Part shown: positions 27,840-37,518 of the stretch, one piece after another
How positions within the stretch are numbered: the stretch's first letter is position 1
How the letters are laid out: each line of letters starts with the position of its first letter
From: Paratrimastix pyriformis
Taxonomy: Eukaryota; Preaxostyla; Paratrimastigidae
Assembly (NCBI GenBank): GCA_027972325.1
Contig: JAPMOS010000268.1
Location: 1 to 37,518 of the forward strand
Length of the DNA stretch: 37,518 nt
Direction of reading: 5' to 3'
Program-made: the position numbers and the translations under genes
Notes under the pieces: model-generated
Told to the model about the DNA's origin: nothing
Database searches by the model: none
What the model saw: only the letters and a program-made list of their open reading frames with translations

Positions 27840-28511
27840 CAGCGAGGAATCATCGAGACTCTTCTTCTTCCCAAACCCCCAGGAAAATAGACATCACGTC
27901 AGGCAACGCAAAAAGCGGCACTGACCACAAATAGAAAGAAATTCCATGTCAGCTGACACGGATAGTGTACCCTGCCCTTGCGTAAGCACGTCAAAGGGGC
28001 CGGGCCCCACTCCGGAAGGTGTGGTCAGGCCCAGACGCATCCCAAAGAAAGAATGTAGATAGAAGAAAGACGAGAGAGACAAAACAAAAGAGGCTTTCAA
28101 AGATTGATCAAACATCGGCACAATAAAATTCAACTTCTCCTCCCCATGAGCCGCCGAAGCTCACCCCGGTAAGCATGTGTCTGCGGAGGGAAAGAGGAGG
28201 GTGGAGAAACCTCCGGCTTACCAGGTCACGCAAAAAATCAGGGAAAAATACAGAGGGGCGAAGCCTCAGAAAAAGACCCCGGGGACGAAGCGCCTTCCAT
28301 TCACTTCTTCCCCCTCCGCAGCAGACTCCTCAGCGGAGCTCTTGCCACGGGCAGAAGAGGCGGCCGAAAAGAACTTGCGGCCGCCACGGCCACGGCCACG
28401 GCCACGAGTAGCACCCCGAGACCATCCTCGGGTCGCGCCTCGAACAGCAGAGCCTCCGCGTCCGCGCGACGAGACCCAGTGTCCACTGCGGCCGCGGTGG
28501 GTGTTGGAGTA
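27840..28511 (-). repeat. terminal repeat arm 2 (inverted match to 16691-17358)
   Basis: Read on the minus strand this repeats arm 1 almost exactly, including the RGG-coding stretch and the end GTCTCGATGATTCCTCG at 27843-27859. The homology stops at 28511, where transposase-like sequence begins on the plus strand. By eye the arms differ at only a handful of positions, so they separated recently or were homogenised. It is either a solo end of another DIRS-like copy facing the opposite way, or one end of a composite with arm 1. Confidence 0.78.
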
Positions 28512-32167
<3,656 letters not shown>

Positions 32168-32177
32168 AGAAGAAGCC

Positions 32178-33142
32178 TCAGCTCGGTAAAGCTGAGCTTC
32201 TTAGCATGAGACAGACGCGGGAGGGCCCCGACGTGTGAGGGAGATGGTCACGCAGCTGTTCCAATCGGGCAATCGCAAGACTCCGCAGAGGCCCCTGGAG
32301 AACGCGGGCCAAGATGAATCTGGTAGTGTGACCTGACTCGATGTGATCCAGGTCGGGAAGTGCCGAAACGTAAGGATCAAACCCAAGGGGAAGCGGAGAG
32401 CTGGGCAACCAGTGGGCAGGTACCCCGTGTCTCTGTAAGCGCTGACTCGTGGCATTCGAGGCAGACTCGAATCGACGCTGCAATTCAGCTTCCCGTGCTG
32501 GCGTCCGAGGAGTCGAGTTCTCCGCCGGGCAGACTGACGTAGAATTCCGCGCAAACGTTTCGCAGTAAAGGCATCCATGGGCGCTTCTGCCAAGAAGTGA
32601 CGGCACAATGGGAGAAACGAGGACAGACCGGCCTGGACGGACGACACCACAGATCTCGGCGAGGGCGACGCTATCTCCTGTTACCGCAAAGAGCACAGGA
32701 AAGGGGACTGGGGAAGTCGCCTGCTCTTGCGCCGCCACGAAATCTTGGCAGATGCATTGAAACAGAGTCTGCTTCGCCAGCCGGGTGGGGTTCGCCAGAA
32801 CACCCAAAGGAAGCCATCCGACAGTGTTCCTGATCCGATGAGGGATCCCGGCGGGGTCACCCAAATGGCGCAGTATGGACGGTGCGAGTGTAAACCATTG
32901 TAGACCCCCAGGTCATCCACATACACAATTAAAGGAAGGAAGATCCCCACGTGGTGCTTGACGTGTTCCTCATATTTCAAGGCGAAGCGTGATCCCTTCC
33001 AAAATTCGTCGAGCGGTTCTGTCGCAGCGGGACGGGGATTCGGGGGAGTTGTCCGAATGTCAAAGTGCGCAACAAGGTGAGATACAACATTTCCCAAAGA
33101 AAAGCGATACCCGGCGCCGCACTTTTCGGGAATCGGAAGCAA
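32178..33142 (-). pseudogene. second transposase relic (Tnp2/Plavaka-like), minus strand
   Basis: From 33142 leftward one frame reads FLPLIVYVDDLGVYNGLHSH, like the DD-x-x-x-N-x-x-x-S-H entry of Tnp2/Plavaka-type transposases (YxDDxExxNPLGSH). After a frame change near 32850 the next reads GIPHRIRNTVGWLPLGVLAN, LFAVTGDSVALAEICGVVRP and SLLGRSAHGCLYCETFARNS, again the conserved T-G-D...G...C-x-x-C order. It is similar in plan to the plus-strand transposase at 28512 but not a copy of it, and it points the other way. It is truncated on the right by the Polinton-derived block at 33181. Confidence 0.42.
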
Positions 33143-33180
33143 GGTCGGAAGTGGAAGGGCAAGTTTGGCTTCACGGAGAC

Positions 33181-33466
33181 ATACAAGTCACTATATGCAT
33201 GTAGTGTAGCATTGAAATTGAATCCAAATCAGGTTAAACAAAGATGTGAAAGTAGTTTTACGTTTGATGACCTCGTATTTGAGTATGGAGAGTCAAAGAA
33301 GCTCTTACCTCCACAACTCAGGAAGACATTGAACAGTTTGCAGTCATCAATTACCTACTTAGGCATTTCAGCTAAGACTAACAAAGAGCAATACAAGCAA
33401 ATGCTTTTGATAAGATAAAACCATAAGAAGATACAGAAGGAAGATAAGGATGCACTTTATGAGTAA
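33181..33466 (+). pseudogene. 3' third of the Polinton GIY-YIG nuclease gene
   Basis: It corresponds to the NUMOD-like part and the C-terminal tail of the gene at 5493-6248 (YKSLYACSVALKLNPNQV onward). The catalytic GIY-YIG core is absent, so no nuclease can be made from it. Fossil fragment. Confidence 0.9.
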
Positions 33467-34155
33467 CAAAGTGACATGAAATAATGCATATAGCTCAAAT
33501 TATTTTCTAAAAATGGCTTAAAGAATTATGAAATATAGTAATTATGGAGTAGTACCACATAAAGGTGCTATTCTATCAGCCGCATACATGCACAAGAAGC
33601 CGACTGAATGGTTGGATGTTTTGATGAGAAGCCATGCAGTGATTAAATAATGACGGGAACACATTCAGATATCAATTGTGTTTCGCAGCGTTGTTTTCTC
33701 ATGAATTGAGCTTAGCATCAAATGAATTTTGTTCAAATAGAACCGGAAGCACTGATAAGCGCTAAAAGTGTTTCGCAGGCTATCACTGAACAGAATACAT
33801 CCATGGAATTGGTGGGATAGCCGAGTAATCTCTTCCCCAAACAAACCCGAAGGCTGTCCCTCGTTCTCCGAACTCGTGAAGGAGAACATGTAAGTTGCTT
33901 AGAAGGCAAAAAATACCAATATGAAGAGCGATAACGGTAACATAGTTTCAGTTACGTGTGAACTTACAGTTCATATCGTCCGTGCTTTTTGTGCACGTCA
34001 CTACGAACCCGGGATTTCAAGTGACCACAAATCCTTCCGCCCGAGAGTATCGTAGCGAACAACTGTTGTTACGCAGCATTGCTTTTCAAGTGTACTTTTT
34101 AGCCTTTGCAGTGTTTAATATGTGGATGCTTAAGTTCAAGCAGCCACTCCATTTT
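33467..34155. other. AT-rich 0.69-kb stretch inserted between copied Polinton genes
   Basis: Nothing in Polinton A matches it. A 40-codon plus-strand frame (33528-33650, MKYSNYGVVPHKGAILSAAY...) is the most protein-like item, and its Tyr/Gly-rich start could be the remnant of a virion protein. The word GTGTTTCGCAG occurs twice (about 33677 and 33769). No TIRs, target duplications or tRNA could be recognised. Its origin is unknown. Confidence 0.4.
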
Positions 34156-34201
34156 AACTTTTGTTGTTTTTGATTTAATATAATCTATTGTTATATTAAT
34201 C

Positions 34202-34687
34202 ATGAAGGAGATGGATGAGAAAGCAGAGAGAAAACGTTTGATGCAGTTATCATTGGACTTATATAGACAGGAAGTTGAGAAGGAACCAAAAGAACCAGAA
34301 TGGAAGTGTTGTGATAAGCCAGATGCAGTTACAACACCAGAAGGTTTGAATGTCTGTCAGAACTGTGGATGTGTGTTAGAGACACCATTTGTATGTAATT
34401 TTCAGGAAGAGCGAGCAGCACGTAATAAGTCACATTATGTGCCATATAAACCATCGAATTATTTCAACCAGGTGTTTAGCAAGATGGTACATTATCAGAT
34501 AGCACCAACAGTCAGGGAAAGCATGAAGAGACAGTTTGCTAAGATAAAAGACAGGTTAGCCATCAGTAAGTATAGAATGAATTACAAGTTCATCATATCA
34601 CAGGCGAATGGTATTGAAGATAAGAAGTTATACAAAAGAATTTGTGTCAATCGAGAGTTTATAAAGAAGAAGTGGAATGAGCTTTAG
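34202..34687 (+). CDS. second copy of the VLTF3-like zinc-ribbon factor
   Basis: A 161-aa frame begins MKEMDEKAERKRLMQLSLDL and matches the 4907-5437 product nearly throughout: CC...VCQNCGC ribbon, YVPYKPSNYFNQVF and the RESMKRQFAKIKDRLAISK helix. It is a little shorter than its sister and its C-terminal region differs. The promoter-like AATATAATCTATTGTTATAT is kept upstream. It remains an open frame within an otherwise decayed block. Part of the Polinton fossil. Confidence 0.6.
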   Translation: MKEMDEKAERKRLMQLSLDLYRQEVEKEPKEPEWKCCDKPDAVTTPEGLNVCQNCGCVLETPFVCNFQEERAARNKSHYVPYKPSNYFNQVFSKMVHYQIAPTVRESMKRQFAKIKDRLAISKYRMNYKFIISQANGIEDKKLYKRICVNREFIKKKWNEL

Positions 34688-34732
34688 GCTCGAGCTTAAG
34701 CAGTAAGTGATTTCATCGACATTAGATTTGAC

Positions 34733-35322
34733 ACCTGACGAAGCAATGTGCTTTTATCGAGGACTTTTGTATTGGTGATGATGCCGGAAATAGAAGTAGC
34801 GATGTTAGATACAGTTTCAGATGCATCAGGAAGCATTAAACTGAGTTCATACTTATTGGTTGACACGACAGTCTTATCATTCTTTACGACATACAGCTCA
34901 AAGTACCGGATGAACTTATAGATAATGTTGTTGTATTTCACATTCATCACACAGATATCAATAATGTTGTTTGCTTTGATAGCTTGTAGTATTAAATCAT
35001 AGGTGATGCCATGATACTTATCATTTTGATATACGACGCTCCACATTAAGCCGAGCCATTCATTTTCGAAATTTTGCATTCGTTCAGTCACCTTTTTCTT
35101 TAAGATACCCCAGCATGAATTGACTGAAGATTCAAACGTTTCATCTTTTGTATCTCATCGACCAGTCCACTATTTTGTGATACATCACACACGACAGATT
35201 CAACGAGCAGCTTATCGAGTTTGTATTTAAACACCTCCTCGATGAATCCACCGAGTTCAGCCATGGAATCAACATCGTCATCGAACTGTAAGTCTCTTCC
35301 AGAATTGTTTAGTAGAGGGTAA
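34733..35322 (-). pseudogene. partial copy of the 291-aa Polinton gene
   Basis: It matches the 4020-4895 gene from its middle to near its end, including ERMQNFENEWLGL, ITYDLILQAIKANNIID and NKYELSLMLPDASETVSNIA. The front of the gene is missing where the match ends at 35322. Broken in several places. It keeps the convergent arrangement with the VLTF3-like copy. Confidence 0.88.
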
Positions 35323-35444
35323 AGCAATGTGGCGGACCTGCTGCGAGTTGGGGGGGTCAACATTGCCCTCCTGCAAGAGACGAAAGGCACGAAAGACAAC
35401 AAGCAACAGTTGGAGGAGAAGTGGATGAAGGGGTGGTGCTGGAG
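35323..35444 (+). pseudogene. LINE apurinic-type endonuclease scrap
   Basis: The plus strand reads LLRVGGVNIALLQETKGTKD then NKQQLEEKWMKGWCW. N-I-x-x-L-Q-E-T-K is the first catalytic block (Asn, Glu) of APE-type endonucleases at the start of non-LTR retrotransposon ORF2. Only about 40 residues remain, with both sides cut by Polinton DNA. It is probably the LINE copy into which the Polinton at 35445 inserted; the other side of that insertion lies outside the window. Confidence 0.7.
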
Positions 35445-36335
35445 AGTAGTTATAAAAGGAGAGTTCCGAGACAAGCGATTTTCACACACAATTTTTCACG
35501 CTTGCGTTGTTATTTGAGACAAAAATCGAATTCTTCAGAACAAAATCTTTTTTTCTCATTATATTTTATTGAAAAGGAGCATTTTATTTTATCAGCTTTG
35601 AATGATTTAAGCATTAATTTTCTTGAGCTACAAACGTTATTTGAGGCAAAAATCGAATTCTTCAGAGCAAAATCTTTTTTCTCAATGTTTTTTAAGTAAA
35701 ACGAGCATTTTATTTTAATCAGCTTGGAATGATTTAAGCATCAATTCATTCGAGCTACAAACGAAATTAGAGGCAAAAAGCGAATTCTCCATGCATTTTC
35801 AATTTTTTCCATTTTTGTCCCAGAAATTATTTTGCCATTTTGTCAAATCAAACAATTCAATCATCTTAAGCATCAAACGAAAGAGAATTCAATCAGAAAC
35901 AGCTTATCTCTTCATTCAAAATAAAATTGTGACAAAAGTGCTTTTCAAAGTGATCATTAAATAATGCATCAATCTTAAGTAAATGATGCATTCTTTTTGA
36001 TTGAATCAGCTCAAATAATTGATTCTAAGAAAATGGAAAAGTATGACAAAATGATAAAACAATATGAAATTTGATTTCAGCACCGAGCCCTTTAAAGCGA
36101 AAATTTACTCAGCTTTGACATGAATTGAAAGAGAAACCAATCAGATTTACCTTCTATTTCAAAGAGATAAAAAGCAGCGTTTCATCATTTGAGCTATGAG
36201 TGTTTTAAGATGATAATTCAATGTGCTACAGTTGATCTAATGAGACATAACTCATCAGAATGAACGATAATTATAATCAATGAATCAGTAAAGGTATTTT
36301 AAGAAAAAATATTATCTATAGTTAGTATATAATAA
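35445..36335. repeat. Polinton left terminal inverted repeat, copy 3
   Basis: It starts AGTAGTTATAAAAGGAGAG and matches the reverse complement of 11766-12651 over its full length, including the ~127-bp subterminal tandem units and the inner motif at 36311-36330. The six bases just outside are CTGGAG (35439-35444), the candidate target duplication. It is the left end of a Polinton that continues beyond the window. Confidence 0.92.
36311..36330 (+). promoter_or_regulatory. ATTATCTA promoter-like motif at inner edge of left TIR
   Basis: ATTATCTATAGTTAGTATAT, identical to the motif at 11769-11788, ends 11 bp before the ATG at 36342. Since each TIR end carries it pointing inward, each end of the element would start transcription of its first gene from the same signal. 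Confidence 0.55.
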
Positions 36336-36341
36336 CCAGTA

Positions 36342-37015
36342 ATGTCAAGCAAGCAATCTGTTGAGTCTGATATGCCAGTCGTGATCATTCCGAACGATTT
36401 CACAGTTAAGAAGCTATCAATTGAAGCCTTATCTGAATCATCCAGGAAGCAAGAGAAGACGATGAAGATGTGTCACATTGAACATAATGGTAGTAACCTC
36501 TTAGTGCAGACGCCACAAATCGACTTAGGACCTTATGGAGTGAACTTTACGAGAACACTAAAACCATCAGGTTACCAGTTGAGAATGTAGGCGATGACTT
36601 TAAGAAGATGATAGACAAGCTCGAAAAGTACTGTCAAAACAATGTTGAAAGCATAGTGAATGGTACTTTTGATGAAGGCAAACCAGATGAATTTGAATAC
36701 AAATCATTTGCAAAGACGAGTGATAATGACAAGTTTCCGAGCTACTATAAAGTAGCAGTTGGATATGCAGACACACTGTATCCGAGTGTCTTCAGAAAAG
36801 ATGAAGATGGTGAAGTTAAACAAGACACAACAATACAAACTAACGAGGATTTACGGAAAGCCGTCAATCCAGGGAGCACAGTTAAAATGATAGTCCAACT
36901 TAAAGTATGGGTTGATGATAAGCAGCATTATGGAATCTCAGCCTCATGCAAACAGCTACTTATAGTGAAAGAAGGGAAGAAGAAAGCAGACAATTCAAAG
37001 TCTCTTTTTGCTTAA
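36342..37015 (+). CDS. ssDNA-binding-like Polinton/NCLDV-type protein (broken)
   Basis: It starts MSSKQSVESDMPVVIIPNDF. The block MCHIEHNGSNLLVQTPQIDL followed by GPYGVNF resembles a small family in giant viruses (Y/H-N-G-x-x-L-L-I-Q-T-P...P-F/Y-G-V) that is thought to bind single-stranded DNA; the family name is from memory and unverified. The later part (KFPSYYKVAVGYADTLYPSV; VNPGSTVKMIVQLKVWVDD) fits an OB-like beta-rich fold, and the C terminus is Lys-rich then SKSLFA. Such a protein would coat displaced strands during protein-primed replication. Broken about once. Confidence 0.5.
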
Positions 37016-37518
37016 ATATTGGTAGCTTGTCGTACATTGTTTATCTTCCATGTAGCCTTCAGTGTTGAGTCATCAGCGAGATAGAATGCCATTTTACCAT
37101 TATCAATTGAAGAAGGTTGAGTAGTTTCGAACGTAACAGAAATCATCTGTCTGATTTCCGCTACAGCAGTTTTAAGTGTTCTATTTGAGCTTTTAATGAC
37201 ATGTTTTCATCAGTGAGTGAATCACAATGTGCCTTTAGTTTTTTCATCTCATTGAGCATCATGAAAGGCAAACGATCTTGTCGAATACCTTCAACAGCGC
37301 CATCCTTGTAATATACTAAATCAGGACATACATCAACACATTCTTCAGCTATTAGACCATAGCATTTGACCTTTTCTCATCAGCCTTGTAATGAAATTGA
37401 CGGGACGTAACTTATATAAATATGACGTATCAGCCATATCCATTACGTTTTTCCTTGTATCGAATTGAGGATGTAGGAACATGTATTTTCCAGTAGTATC
37501 GATGTACATTTGCAGAGG
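37016..37518 (-). CDS. fibre-type protein with S74 intramolecular chaperone domain (partial, fossil)
   Basis: Read from the window end leftward, minus-strand frames show FDTRKNVMDMADTSYLYKLR, then YGLIAEECVDVCPDLVYYKD and EGIRQDRLPFMMLNEMKKLK, followed by a coiled-coil-like stretch and a short tail (MAFYLADDSTLKATWK). L-R-P-V-x-F...G-L-I-A-E-E-V...Y-D-x-L is the signature of the peptidase S74 / intramolecular chaperone domain that trimerises and cleaves itself from phage tail spikes and some giant-virus fibres. The rest of the gene lies outside the window. Broken about twice. Confidence 0.62.

Larger units (their letters stand above)
33181..35322. mobile_element. inverted partial copy of Polinton A (rearranged fossil)
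   Basis: Relative to Polinton A the segment is inverted and corresponds to about 4285-5800: the last third of the GIY-YIG gene (33181-33466), the VLTF3-like gene (34202-34687) and most of the 291-aa gene (to 35322). A 0.69-kb stretch absent from Polinton A (33467-34155) separates the first two. Both outer edges are abrupt: GC-rich transposase relic on the left, LINE endonuclease scrap on the right. There is no polymerase, integrase or TIR in it. Broken, with several breaks; by eye it differs from Polinton A at a low percentage of sites. Confidence 0.88.
35445..37518. mobile_element. Polinton/Maverick-like element B, left end (runs off the window)
   Basis: TIR copy 3 is followed by an ssDNA-binding-like gene on the plus strand and a fibre-type S74 domain on the minus strand. 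These are absent from Polinton A, which lacks its left end, so B shows what the missing end contains. The visible genes carry about two or three breaks in total, so this is also a fossil. Its similarity to the TIRs of A indicates the same family. Confidence 0.85.

Noticed and set aside
27281-27890. Plus-strand frames of 105-162 codons near arm 2
   Set aside because: Composition drifts along the frame, there is no motif, and one of them ends by reading into the terminal repeat.
28177-28500. Open frame (MSAEGKRRVEKPPAYQ...) leading into the transposase
   Set aside because: It is the antisense of the RGG-coding terminal-repeat arm, so the join to the transposase at 28511 is probably accidental.
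33467-34155. Possible tRNA or SINE head in the AT-rich insert (GGAATTGGTGGGATAGCCGAGTAATC)
   Set aside because: Looks slightly like a tRNA D-arm, but no anticodon arm, T-loop or B box could be found.

Overview
The window is eukaryotic DNA packed with mobile elements. Candidate GT-AG introns, long (CA)n and (ATG)n microsatellites, Polinton, DIRS-like and LINE sequences and a Tnp2/CACTA-like transposase point to a protist or another eukaryote with a repeat-rich genome. I cannot name the lineage. Base composition splits the window sharply: AT-rich Polinton DNA at 1-12651 and about 33181-37518, and GC-rich DNA between.

Left block (1-12651). A Polinton/Maverick-type element ends at 12651 in a terminal inverted repeat (TIR) of about 890 bp that closes with ACTACT (AGTAGT at the element's own tip). 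Inside are a protein-primed family B DNA polymerase, a DDE integrase, a GIY-YIG nuclease, a protein with a zinc ribbon and a VLTF3-like C-terminal region, a likely myristoylated membrane protein, other virion-type proteins and a newly noticed 56-aa gene. It is a fossil with roughly ten breaks overall. Its left end, with the capsid, protease and ATPase genes, is absent. A second TIR (1-743) lies beside it in the same orientation.

Middle block (12652-33180). It opens inside the polymerase gene of a DIRS-like tyrosine-recombinase retroelement, so the Polinton interrupts that element. RT, RNase H and tyrosine recombinase are followed by a region that looks like a DIRS internal complementary region, then a terminal repeat whose inverted twin lies about 10.5 kb away (27840-28511). 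Between these arms lie a second DIRS-like gag-RT fossil on the minus strand, a possible gag-like or host gene on the plus strand, a 159-bp proline-rich tandem repeat, a likely multi-exon minus-strand gene with a partial RING-like finger, and a C2HC-finger gene running into a 30-bp repeat. To the right are a Tnp2/DUF4218-like transposase with a plausible 2-kb intron, a PD-(D/E)XK-like fragment, dense (CA)n tracts and a second transposase relic in the opposite orientation.

Right block (33181-37518). A rearranged, inverted partial copy of the left Polinton (nuclease, VLTF3-like and 291-aa genes) is followed by a scrap of LINE endonuclease, then by the left TIR and first genes of another Polinton (an ssDNA-binding-like protein and a fibre-type S74 domain) that runs off the window. 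The two Polintons together show both ends of the same element type. A TCTA-centred AT-rich motif sits before several of their genes and resembles the late promoter known from mavirus and Cafeteria roenbergensis virus.

All calls were made by eye from the sequence; no searches were run.
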